Shown here piece by piece: positions 46,801 to 53,938 of a stretch of 57,990 nucleotides of DNA. The DNA is from Methanobacteriota archaeon (lineage in GTDB: Archaea > Thermoplasmatota > Poseidoniia > Poseidoniales > Thalassarchaeaceae): assembly GCA_018650285.1 (NCBI GenBank), contig JABIGF010000002.1:1-57990 (forward strand), in the 5' to 3' direction. A model generated the notes under the pieces. It worked only from the letters and a program-made list of their open reading frames with translations, ran no database searches and was not told the origin of the DNA. Within the stretch, counting starts at the first letter, position 1; every line of letters starts with the position of its first letter. A program made the position numbers and the translations under genes.

Positions 46801-47295
46801 ATGGTATCTTGGCCACTGGTCACATACATTCATCTCACGGCTGCAGCAACTTGGCTTGGCTCAATGATGTTCTATGCGATTGTATTAGTTCCTTACATGA
46901 GGAAAAACCATTCACGTGAAGAATACGTAGTAATTCTCAATAAAATCGGTCAGCAATTTAGATTACTCGGATGGATTTGTCTTGTAACGATTGCAATTAC
47001 TGGGGCTATTCTATCAGATATTATATCCGGATGGGAGTTATTCGCAACTGCTAATGGGCATTCACAAAAACCAGCATCAACTATCGCTTGGAAAATGGTT
47101 GGGGGATTTGTTATTTTCATTATTGCTGCACTTCATGATTTCAAATTAGGACCTAAAGCAATTAATGCTTGGAATGAAGAACCGAATTCTGATAGTGCGA
47201 ATAAATTGCGTGGGAAAATGACATTATATGGCCGGATAAATTTGATACTATCAATGATTGTTTTTTGGCTTGGAGTTACAGTTCTTCGAGGATGA
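46801..47295 (+). CDS. CopD-like integral membrane protein
   Basis: 164 aa, four membrane helices: about residues 5-28, 52-72, 95-113 and 143-162. HLTAAATWLGSMMFYAIVLV resembles the CopD/DUF2269-type helix with a conserved His and WxG, a fold related to heme- or copper-handling membrane proteins (HemJ is a relative). FRLLGWICLVTIAITG and KMVGGFVIFIIAALHDF provide further conserved positions, including a second His. Function uncertain; copper or heme handling during anaerobic growth is a guess supported by its regulon site 36 bp upstream. Apparently leaderless, followed by fur. Confidence 0.65.
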   Translation: MVSWPLVTYIHLTAAATWLGSMMFYAIVLVPYMRKNHSREEYVVILNKIGQQFRLLGWICLVTIAITGAILSDIISGWELFATANGHSQKPASTIAWKMVGGFVIFIIAALHDFKLGPKAINAWNEEPNSDSANKLRGKMTLYGRINLILSMIVFWLGVTVLRG

Positions 47296-47346
47296 TTTAC
47301 CCTCTCATAAATTAGAGCATTCGACCACGCGAAGTTCAAAGAGGGG

Positions 47347-47793
47347 ATGAAAGCCCGAAACAATATGGAAAGAAGTGATGCGGGCCGCCTAACTTCTAGA
47401 CAGAAACTTGTGTATGAGGCAATCAAGAAGCGAAAAGAACACCCTTCTGCTCAAACCATTCACACCATATTATCCGACGGGGGGCACGATATCTCAATGG
47501 CAACGGTATATCGTCAACTAACAAATTTGGTTGAGAGGGGAATCGTCCAGAGAGTTGATCTTGGCAACGATACAAGATATTGCCCTGGCAAAACAGCTCA
47601 TGCTCATTTTCACTGCAATCGATGCGACAATGTGACTAATGTCCTAACTACTAGAGATATAATCCATGAAATTATCTCGTCAAGTCATGATAATGAAAAA
47701 TGGCGGAAAGGAGATGAGTGGTGCTTCTCTGTTCAAATTGTTATTAATGGGATTTGTGATAATTGCTGTGGAACACGTGATATTTCAAGTTAA
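47347..47793 (+). CDS. fur: Fur family transcriptional regulator
   Basis: 148 aa. Winged-helix domain (SRQKLVYEAIKKRKEHPSAQ, then DISMATVYRQLTNLVERGI) and a dimerisation domain with HAHFHCNRC and CxxC pairs at C90/C93 and C137/C140, the structural zinc site. Could be Fur, Zur or PerR; the metal cannot be told. ATG at 47347 lies right behind GAGGGG. It is 51 bp downstream of the CopD-like gene and may be co-transcribed. It is one candidate regulator for local genes, but Fur boxes do not look like the TTCGG palindrome. Confidence 0.9.
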   Translation: MKARNNMERSDAGRLTSRQKLVYEAIKKRKEHPSAQTIHTILSDGGHDISMATVYRQLTNLVERGIVQRVDLGNDTRYCPGKTAHAHFHCNRCDNVTNVLTTRDIIHEIISSSHDNEKWRKGDEWCFSVQIVINGICDNCCGTRDISS

Positions 47794-47875
47794 AAATACA
47801 TTGATAATATGAATCAATAATAAAAACATCGTTTTTTGGCAAAAATTACGTATTTCCTAGTGGTGTTGCTGGCTA

Positions 47876-47890
47876 CACCTACTATATAAT
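47876..47890 (+). promoter_or_regulatory. TATA-like element upstream of the aquaporin-like gene
   Basis: TATA-like sequence ACTATATAATG is present near 47881. The 47794-48022 spacer also holds GGCATTCATGAGTGCC (47924-47939), a near-palindrome. A leader of about 115 nt with GGTGA before the ATG at 48023 is implied. Confidence 0.45.
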
Positions 47891-48022
47891 GCAACACCGG
47901 CCCCCCGAAAAAGTGCCTAAAATGGCATTCATGAGTGCCGGATTAAGGGAATTGTTCATAAGTAACCTGTATCAGATTTGAGTAATCGTCTAAGTACGAT
48001 GGGATATTATAAGGTGAGAAAA

Positions 48023-48697
48023 ATGGAAATGAAATTGAAAGAATGGATGAATGAAATAGGTGGTGCTTTTGCTGTCACTTGGCTTATATTTGGTGTTACG
48101 CTAACAACTGCTGGCAACACTGGAATGGGCCTAGCAGGCATTATGGGTGTAGTGGGAATGACTGTAGCATGGATGGCGTTTAAGGGCGCAGACATACTTC
48201 CGGCAGTCACATGGCTTAAGCACATGTCAAACAAAGATAACTTGTCTGACGGTGATGCATGGGCAAACACTGGAATAACATTAGTAATGCAGATTATCGG
48301 TGGCGTTGTAGCATATGTCCTAATGGGCCAAATGTATGGTGATGACATCTTTGGCTATGCTGATGCTGTTACAGCATCTGCTGCTGCTGGTGTTGATTTC
48401 TGGGGTACAACTGCATGGTCATTTGACCTTGGTGCCACTCTTGGTTTGATTGCTGCTGGTGCAGTACTTGGACAAGTTATGGCTGTTGACAGTCGATGGG
48501 CAATGCCTGTTGCAATCGTGATGATCTCCTTTGTAGACTGGGATTCTGCTGCAAGAATGGCATCAGTCCTCATGAACGAGGCTGGTGACACTGTAAACGT
48601 AGCTCTACCATGGCTATTGAACGGTGTATTCCTTGGTGCTGGTGCTCTATTGGGCAGTATCATCAACGAGAATATTCCTGCTGGCGAAGAAGAATAA
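48023..48697 (+). CDS. Six-helix membrane protein, degenerate aquaporin (MIP)-like
   Basis: About 224 aa, six hydrophobic helices. The first third reads like the MIP family: GGAFAVTWLIFGVTLTTAG, then GIMGVVGMTVAWMAFKG and ADILPAVTWLKHMS, where the family has NPAVT. The second half is expected to hold a second NPA motif; WAMPVAIVMISF is a poor match. So a water or small-solute channel relative is possible, with a changed pore. ATG 48023 follows GGTGA; the frame starts earlier at a TTG. A strong terminator after the gene suggests high expression. Alternatively an unrelated membrane protein. Confidence 0.6.
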   Translation: MEMKLKEWMNEIGGAFAVTWLIFGVTLTTAGNTGMGLAGIMGVVGMTVAWMAFKGADILPAVTWLKHMSNKDNLSDGDAWANTGITLVMQIIGGVVAYVLMGQMYGDDIFGYADAVTASAAAGVDFWGTTAWSFDLGATLGLIAAGAVLGQVMAVDSRWAMPVAIVMISFVDWDSAARMASVLMNEAGDTVNVALPWLLNGVFLGAGALLGSIINENIPAGEEE

Positions 48698-48736
48698 TCT
48701 TTGCTAAGTAAGAATAAATTCAAAGTAATGCGAACA

Positions 48737-48781
48737 GCCCGTTTGGGGGGGTTACGCCTCCCCAAGCGGGCCATTTTTTTT
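48737..48781 (+). terminator. Hairpin plus T-tract terminator
   Basis: GCCCGTTTGGGG pairs with CCCCAAGCGGGC (one G-T pair) around a GTTACGCC-type loop, followed by a run of eight T. A textbook intrinsic-type terminator 40 bp after the aquaporin-like gene; T tracts alone also end transcription in archaea. Confidence 0.85.
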
Positions 48782-48903
48782 GTAGTTTGAAATCCCGTTT
48801 ACTAATTTGCAAATGAGCGATACTTGCCATAATATTGGACATTTTGATTCATATTCGGTTCAATTATCTTGATATTAACCTCTGTAATAAAGTTATTATC
48901 GCT

Positions 48904-48917
48904 TAGAACATGTTCGG
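48904..48917 (+). promoter_or_regulatory. CCGAAYATRTTCGG site upstream of the CoA-binding protein
   Basis: TAGAACATGTTCGG ends exactly 36 bp before the ATG at 48954. A second half-site, ATATTCGG, occurs upstream near 48851-48858. Confidence 0.85.
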
Positions 48918-48953
48918 GAGAGAGAGAATGGTGTCTTCACCCTACGCTAAAAT

Positions 48954-49412
48954 ATGCACGCGTTAAGAAAGAATAACATTGAAGATTCAATCGAACGCTC
49001 TTTACAGTTCACAAATATCGCAATTATTTCCGATAATTTTAGCAGGGATTCTCCTGCATTAGGGGATATGAAAGGACTGATTCGAAGAGGATACAATGTT
49101 TATCCAATTAATCAAGAAATGGCAGCTAATGATTCTAAATTGGATAGAAAAGAGGTTTTTGAATCTGTATCAGAATTGGAAGATGAAATACAAATTGTTG
49201 TGGTTCATGTCACATCAGAACGAATGAATGATGTAATACAAGACCTCTCTCTTCGTACAGAATTATGGGCTGATGTTCGAACACTATGGATTGAACCAGA
49301 TATTGATATCCCAAAGCAAATCCTTTCTGATGCTCATGACTTTGGCTGGATGGTTGTAGAAAACCGATGTATTCTTGCAGAAGTATTAGAGCGCAATATT
49401 TCGCATATTTGA
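48954..49412 (+). CDS. CoA-binding (YccU-like) Rossmann protein
   Basis: 152 aa. NIAIISDNFSRDSPALGDMKGL and RRGYNVYPINQE resemble the CoA-binding domain found alone in YccU-type proteins and fused in succinyl-CoA ligases. The rest (VVHVTSERMNDVIQDL, LWADVRTLWIEPDID) keeps the alternating beta/alpha pattern, and a C-terminal VENRCILAEVL has the Cys seen in such proteins. Likely a cytosolic CoA or acyl-CoA binding protein, of unknown role. It is preceded by the regulon site with 36-bp spacing, so it belongs with acyl-CoA metabolism. Confidence 0.7.
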   Translation: MHALRKNNIEDSIERSLQFTNIAIISDNFSRDSPALGDMKGLIRRGYNVYPINQEMAANDSKLDRKEVFESVSELEDEIQIVVVHVTSERMNDVIQDLSLRTELWADVRTLWIEPDIDIPKQILSDAHDFGWMVVENRCILAEVLERNISHI

Positions 49413-49425
49413 AATCTCAAACGCC

Positions 49426-49439
49426 CCGAACATATTCGG
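49426..49439 (+). promoter_or_regulatory. CCGAAYATRTTCGG site heading the boxB operon
   Basis: CCGAACATATTCGG, 85 bp before the ATG at 49525 but 49 bp before an ATT codon at 49489 that sits behind a GGGGGAA element. Confidence 0.85.
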
Positions 49440-49524
49440 GATTAAAAATGCCAATCATGCCTCCTCCCAGAAAATAGGGGGAATCAATATTCACCATCAA
49501 GGAAAGAAAATTATTATTGTAATT

Positions 49525-50124
49525 ATGCTCTGTCTGTCACTATATGCCGGTTCAGCAGCAATTGCCGAGTCAAACGGAATTAGTGGCGGAGGCGTGGACA
49601 GCGGTTGTGCCTGCCACGGAGGAGGAACTGCCGACTCTGGAGTCACAGTCACACTTACAGGACTCCCTGACGGCGAGTATGTACCAGGCGATGCCTACAC
49701 ACTAACTTTGACTATCGTTGGCGGCCCTGATGCTGCTGGAACAAATAGCGGCGGATTCAATCTACGCGCATCTGATGGGATTCTTTCTCCGACCGATGAT
49801 AATACACAGATAGAGAATGGAGAACTGACCCACACTACAACTGGAAATGACCAACGCAGTTGGACCTTTAACTGGGTCGCACCTCAGTTTGGTTCAGTCA
49901 CATTTACTGGCTATGGCAATTCTGTAGACGGTGACGGCAGTAATGGTGCTACTGATCTTTGGAATGGTGTTTCTACAACTGTAGAAGGGCCACCTGTAAC
50001 TGGAGACCCAGTAGGGTTTTCCGTTGATAAAGGGGAACCACTCAATCTCATACCATATATTAGTCTTGGATTTATTGTAATGTTGGTAGCTGTAGTGTTG
50101 CAACGTAAAGCCGACGCACTTTAA
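49525..50124 (+). CDS. Secreted membrane-anchored CxCH protein (paralogue 2)
   Basis: 199 aa from the first ATG. GSGCICHG of paralogue 1 corresponds to DSGCACHGGG here, then LTIVGGPDAAGTNSGGF and TTGNDQRSWTFNWV align with the other copy; the C-terminus has a membrane helix (LIPYISLGFIVMLVAVVL) and QRKADAL tail. From 49525 the signal peptide lacks basic residues. Reading on upstream in frame gives HHQGKKIIIVIMLCLSLY, a good signal peptide, so translation may begin at a non-AUG codon near 49489. It shares the palindrome-driven control of paralogue 1 and is likely co-transcribed with the next gene. Confidence 0.75.
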   Translation: MLCLSLYAGSAAIAESNGISGGGVDSGCACHGGGTADSGVTVTLTGLPDGEYVPGDAYTLTLTIVGGPDAAGTNSGGFNLRASDGILSPTDDNTQIENGELTHTTTGNDQRSWTFNWVAPQFGSVTFTGYGNSVDGDGSNGATDLWNGVSTTVEGPPVTGDPVGFSVDKGEPLNLIPYISLGFIVMLVAVVLQRKADAL

Positions 50125-50141
50125 ACAAAGGAGGGTTTGAA

Positions 50142-50834
50142 ATGAAAGAGAAGGGGAGAGGTTCAGTGTCCGCACAGCGCTTATTAATTCAGATTCGATT
50201 ACCAAAAGAACACTGGGCAGGGATTGTCACGCGCGAACACCCGCACCTTGTATTGCGCGTTGTAGAACACATGCCGCTACCCAAGGGACAAGGTAGCGTG
50301 TTAGTAGAAATTGTTGGAATTGATTCTAATATTATTCGAGAAACTCTGAATGTAATTGATTCGATTGATGAGTACACAATTCTAGAAGAATTTGACACCG
50401 GAGTAGAGGCACTTCTTCACATTGGTAAAGGAGGAGGAGGTTTTCTTCGCCCATTAATGGAATCTGAAGCGGTACCAAAAACACCTTTTGAAGTCAGAGA
50501 TGGATGGGTTGAATGGGATTTAATCGTTGACCAATCTCACGCTCGACTCCTAGTTAGTAAACTAAAGGAAGAAAATATTACACACCGAATCCTTGGTTTT
50601 GGACACACTGCAAATCACAGATTACTCACTGTTAGACAACGCGAGGTATTTGACCGTGCAGTTTTGGAAGGTTATTATGAGACACCACGAAGAATAACTT
50701 TGACTAATTTGGCTGGCCTATTATCTGTTTCCAAATCCACTTTATGTGAAATGATTCACCTCATTGAAAAGCATATCATTGAAGAATTTGCAGATAGTAT
50801 AAGGCATCAAAGTCCGAAAGAAGAAAGCCATTAG
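50142..50834 (+). CDS. Bacterio-opsin activator (Bat)-type HTH_10 transcriptional regulator
   Basis: 230 aa. The C-terminal HTH_10 domain is clear: LTVRQREVFDRAVLEGYYE, PRRITLTNLAGLLSV and SKSTLCEMIHLIEKHIIEE. The N-terminal part is a Bat-like sensory region without a recognised ligand site. It has only one cysteine, so it lacks a Cys cluster of the type reported for the haloarchaeal nitrate regulator NarO. ATG 50142 follows GGAGGG. Its place in the boxB operon, behind the regulon site, makes it the leading candidate to bind CCGAAYATRTTCGG and possibly to autoregulate. Direct proof is lacking. Confidence 0.85.
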   Translation: MKEKGRGSVSAQRLLIQIRLPKEHWAGIVTREHPHLVLRVVEHMPLPKGQGSVLVEIVGIDSNIIRETLNVIDSIDEYTILEEFDTGVEALLHIGKGGGGFLRPLMESEAVPKTPFEVRDGWVEWDLIVDQSHARLLVSKLKEENITHRILGFGHTANHRLLTVRQREVFDRAVLEGYYETPRRITLTNLAGLLSVSKSTLCEMIHLIEKHIIEEFADSIRHQSPKEESH

Positions 50835-50896
50835 AGAAAATAATGTCTTCAAGATGATTGCGTATATTATTAAAGAAAAGAGGAGGGGCAATAAAT

Positions 50897-52057
50897 ATGA
50901 GTCCGACTGAAGTAGTAGAACAGTATGAGCCAAACTTTCAGGCATGGGTAGAACAATTTGGAGAATGGCAGACAAGAATCGGTTTTGACCCAGCCTGGCT
51001 GGGTGATTATCAATTTGATATCAAATTTGATTGGGATAGTGCTGGAGAGGAGATAGAATTTGGTGATTTTGAAGGAATGCCAAAATGGGAAAGGCGTATG
51101 CAAATTCCTCAACAGAGCGTGCGTGATGCAATAATCAGCATGCTTAGTGTACAAGGTGATACTGAATTTGGTAGTGTTGAACAACAATGGCATCTTCTTG
51201 ACACCGCTCCAACAGAATATGATCGTAAATCAGCATTGAGAGTAATGTGCGAAGAACAACGACATGGCTGGCAGATGGCATATATCCTGTGCAATTATTT
51301 TGGTGAAAATGGAATTAGAGAGGCTGAGAAACTGCTTGAACGCAACTCGTCCGCTAACCCTATTCGTGCTGAAACTGACCGGCCACGTTTGCTTGGTTCT
51401 TTCAACGAACCATTAAATAACTGGCTTGATTTCTTCTGCTTCACACACTTCATTGACCGTGATGGGAAATACCAACTCAAAATGTTGAGTACATCCTCGT
51501 TCAAACCACTTGCTGCAAGTATGGGTCCAATGCTAAAGGAAGAATCATTCCACCTTGGCACTGGTGCAAATGGACTACGCAGAATAGTCAAACAAGGATT
51601 AATCCCAATGTCACTTCTACAAAAATACATGAACAAGTGGGCTTCAACTGGACTTGACCTGTTTGGAGTAGATGAGTCAACCTCCGCACAATGGGCATAT
51701 GTCTATGGTATCAAAGGACGTTTTGATGAACGAGAATCAAGTGAACCAGCAGACAGAGAACACCTCAATGAAGCAAGCAGAAATCTTTACTGGGAAGAAC
51801 TCAAAAAAGAAATGGTAAGAATCAACAAGGGAAAAGTAGAGGGGGAAATTGACCTCTTTATTCCATCAGATAAATTCCACCGCAGTGTAGGAAAATATGT
51901 TGATGTCAAAACAACCGTTACAGGAGATGCATTTGACGGTGATGATGCGGCTTGGGAACAATACCTACACGAAAATCTACCAAATGATGACGACATTGCT
52001 GAACTAAATGAATACTTCAAGCAGGAATGGATTCAATACAGAGAATGGAAGGATTGA
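50897..52057 (+). CDS. boxB: Benzoyl-CoA 2,3-epoxidase-like subunit BoxB
   Basis: About 386 aa, ferritin-like di-iron oxygenase. Predicted iron ligands: E90 (QGDTE), E119/E120 and H123 (EEQRHGW), D187 region (DRDGK) and E215/E216 with H219 (EESFH). PRLLGSFNEPL, FFCFTHFIDRDGKYQL and GSVEQQWHLLDTAP agree with BoxB better than with PaaA, which is shorter. It is about 85 residues shorter than typical BoxB at the C-terminus. BoxB epoxidises benzoyl-CoA with O2. Start ATG 50897 follows GGAGGGG. BoxA reductase and BoxC lyase are not in the window. Confidence 0.85.
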   Translation: MSPTEVVEQYEPNFQAWVEQFGEWQTRIGFDPAWLGDYQFDIKFDWDSAGEEIEFGDFEGMPKWERRMQIPQQSVRDAIISMLSVQGDTEFGSVEQQWHLLDTAPTEYDRKSALRVMCEEQRHGWQMAYILCNYFGENGIREAEKLLERNSSANPIRAETDRPRLLGSFNEPLNNWLDFFCFTHFIDRDGKYQLKMLSTSSFKPLAASMGPMLKEESFHLGTGANGLRRIVKQGLIPMSLLQKYMNKWASTGLDLFGVDESTSAQWAYVYGIKGRFDERESSEPADREHLNEASRNLYWEELKKEMVRINKGKVEGEIDLFIPSDKFHRSVGKYVDVKTTVTGDAFDGDDAAWEQYLHENLPNDDDIAELNEYFKQEWIQYREWKD

Positions 52058-52120
52058 GGCCACCAACTGATACAAAGGTTGAACCCTCAAACCGCATAAG
52101 AGCGATACAGAGGTGAAAAA

Positions 52121-52684
52121 ATGCAGGCCTACGCCCTGCTCAACATAGACCGAGAACGTCTCCGCCCCTTTTTTGCAAGGGTTCCTGAACTGTTTGAGGC
52201 ACATCATAACAACACCCAAGATGATTCTGAGGGATATGAAGAGTTACTCTACCGAACATACCGCCCCTATACAGGACATATGTTTGACATGATTGATGAT
52301 TGGATGGGGCATGGCCATCGAACTTGGAGAAAAGAGATCGACCGAGAGGTAATGCTCATGCTATATGCCATTCGCTATCCCGATACACTTCTTCTTGAGA
52401 GCCTATCTGAAGAAGCAGGAATAGACATGAGAAGAATTTCTGGTTATCTCCACTTTGTACATCATACTTACACAATTTGGGATGATGATACACGAAAAGG
52501 CTTAGCAAAACTTGGTTTTGAAATACCTGAATCAAAGAGTGTAAATCCATTTATTTACGGAGCATATATCTCTTGTATTGAATTACTCAAAGACTTGGCC
52601 CCCTTTACCTGCTTCATGGAACACGATGTTCCTCGTCAAAGACTGTTTCAGGCTGCTTTAGCCGCATACGGACGCGAAGATTGA
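52121..52684 (+). CDS. Hypothetical protein after boxB
   Basis: 187 aa, acidic, no membrane segment. Aromatic and His-rich helical segments: [43 protein letters not shown] and a final [16 protein letters not shown] do not recognise a family. GGTGA at 52112-52116 supports the ATG. It sits 63 bp after boxB and its stop overlaps the next gene's open frame, so it may be an accessory factor for the oxygenase or an unrelated regulator. The several His/Glu/Asp residues could bind metal. Confidence 0.6.
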   Translation: MQAYALLNIDRERLRPFFARVPELFEAHHNNTQDDSEGYEELLYRTYRPYTGHMFDMIDDWMGHGHRTWRKEIDREVMLMLYAIRYPDTLLLESLSEEAGIDMRRISGYLHFVHHTYTIWDDDTRKGLAKLGFEIPESKSVNPFIYGAYISCIELLKDLAPFTCFMEHDVPRQRLFQAALAAYGRED

Positions 52685-52734
52685 TTTCAGTAGCATCAGC
52701 AATTCTAATGGCTCCGCGGTGGCTCGGCATTGTC

Positions 52735-53619
52735 ATGGAGATTCGCTCTGTCGCTGTTATCGGTGCCGGAACAATGGGCGCTGGCATCGCTCAAGTATGT
52801 GCACAAGTCGGCTGGCAAACCCGACTTTTTGATGCCTTTCCAGAAGGATTGGATGCTGGCATGGCTCGCATTGATGCCTTTTGGGACAAAGGAATTGCTC
52901 GCGGGAAAACAACATCTGAACAGAAAGCAGAATGGCGAGCAAACTTGACTGCAGTTAGCGACTTATCTGAAGCGGTTGCAGAAGTTGACCTAGTAATTGA
53001 GGCAGTACCTGAAATAATGGAGTTAAAACAACAAATTTTTGCTGATTTAGGCAGATTGGCCCCCGCTCATGCAATCTTAGGAACCAATACATCAGGCCTA
53101 TCAATAGGTGATATCGCTAACGCCTCTGGGCGTCCTGAGCAAGTAATTGGTATGCACTTTTTCAACCCCGTACCAATCATGAAATTACTCGAGCTTGTTC
53201 GGCATGATGGGATTTCTGATGAGACCATAGATGCTGCCCGCACCATAGGCGAGGCAATTGGCAAAACCACCATCCTTGTCAACGATGTGCCAGGTTTTGC
53301 CACCAGCAGGCTTGGAGTAGTAATTGGCAATGAGGCTATTCGAATGCTGGCTGATGGAGTCGCCTCAGCCTCGGATATTGATACTGCAATGAGATTGGGT
53401 TACAAACACCCCATGGGGCCATTGGAATTGACTGACCTTGTTGGATTAGATGTTCGTTGTGACATTCTCAATAATTTAGCAGAATCATTCAATGATGAAT
53501 CATATCGGCCACACCCATTACTTGTGAAATTGGTTGAAGCCGGTGATTTAGGAAAGAAGACTGGAAAGGGGTTCTACGATTGGACAAGTGGCGAAAAGGT
53601 TGAGAGAAATGGCACATGA
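52735..53619 (+). CDS. 3-hydroxyacyl-CoA dehydrogenase
   Basis: About 294 aa, HbdA/PaaH type. NAD-binding [19 protein letters not shown] at the N-terminus; [26 protein letters not shown] and [12 protein letters not shown] in the middle; [16 protein letters not shown] near the end. It oxidises 3-hydroxyacyl-CoA, for example 3-hydroxyadipyl-CoA to 3-oxoadipyl-CoA in the BoxB route. ATG 52735 gives the normal N-terminus; the frame opens at a TTG 18 codons earlier. It follows the unknown gene in the boxB operon and overlaps the next one. Confidence 0.93.
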   Translation: MEIRSVAVIGAGTMGAGIAQVCAQVGWQTRLFDAFPEGLDAGMARIDAFWDKGIARGKTTSEQKAEWRANLTAVSDLSEAVAEVDLVIEAVPEIMELKQQIFADLGRLAPAHAILGTNTSGLSIGDIANASGRPEQVIGMHFFNPVPIMKLLELVRHDGISDETIDAARTIGEAIGKTTILVNDVPGFATSRLGVVIGNEAIRMLADGVASASDIDTAMRLGYKHPMGPLELTDLVGLDVRCDILNNLAESFNDESYRPHPLLVKLVEAGDLGKKTGKGFYDWTSGEKVERNGT

Positions 53620-53938
53620 AAAAATGCTCTATCTCTGGTCATTATTGGTAGAACAGGTCAAAGAAAACACACCCGAACTCAAGGTGAAAAGAGATGAGGT
53701 TGGCGACTTTCGACTTACACGTGAGGATGGGCGTTCTTTCTGCAACGTGGTTGCTTTCCGCTCACATGTGAGTGTTTTCGTGCTTCCAAGTGCCTATCTT
53801 CCGGACCTAGTCCCAAGGTCTTTGTTGGTAAGGAAATCTGGGCGTGTCACTTTCAAATTTAAGGATGAAGATGACCCGAAGATCCCGTTAATTGGTGAAT
53901 TAATAGGCCGTTGCTACGCAGCACGAGACCTTTACTGA
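53609..53938 (+). CDS. Small DUF1801-like protein
   Basis: About 109 aa. [22 protein letters not shown] and [19 protein letters not shown] resemble the YdhG/DUF1801 fold of small soluble proteins, without known function. The ATG at 53609 overlaps the dehydrogenase stop by 11 bp; an ATG at 53624 is a shorter alternative. The 3' end converges with and overlaps the enoyl-CoA hydratase gene by 7 bp. Confidence 0.55.
   Translation: MAHEKMLYLWSLLVEQVKENTPELKVKRDEVGDFRLTREDGRSFCNVVAFRSHVSVFVLPSAYLPDLVPRSLLVRKSGRVTFKFKDEDDPKIPLIGELIGRCYAARDLY

Noticed and set aside
47347-47793. Fur as the reader of CCGAAYATRTTCGG
   Set aside because: Fur-family boxes are A/T-rich with a different core, and the sites cover genes with no iron theme. 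Not excluded, but the Bat-type regulator is the better candidate.
50897-52057. PaaA (phenylacetyl-CoA epoxidase)
   Set aside because: Length and the LLGSFNEPL, FIDRDGKYQL and VEQQWHLLDTAP segments agree with BoxB. No paaBCDE genes are nearby.
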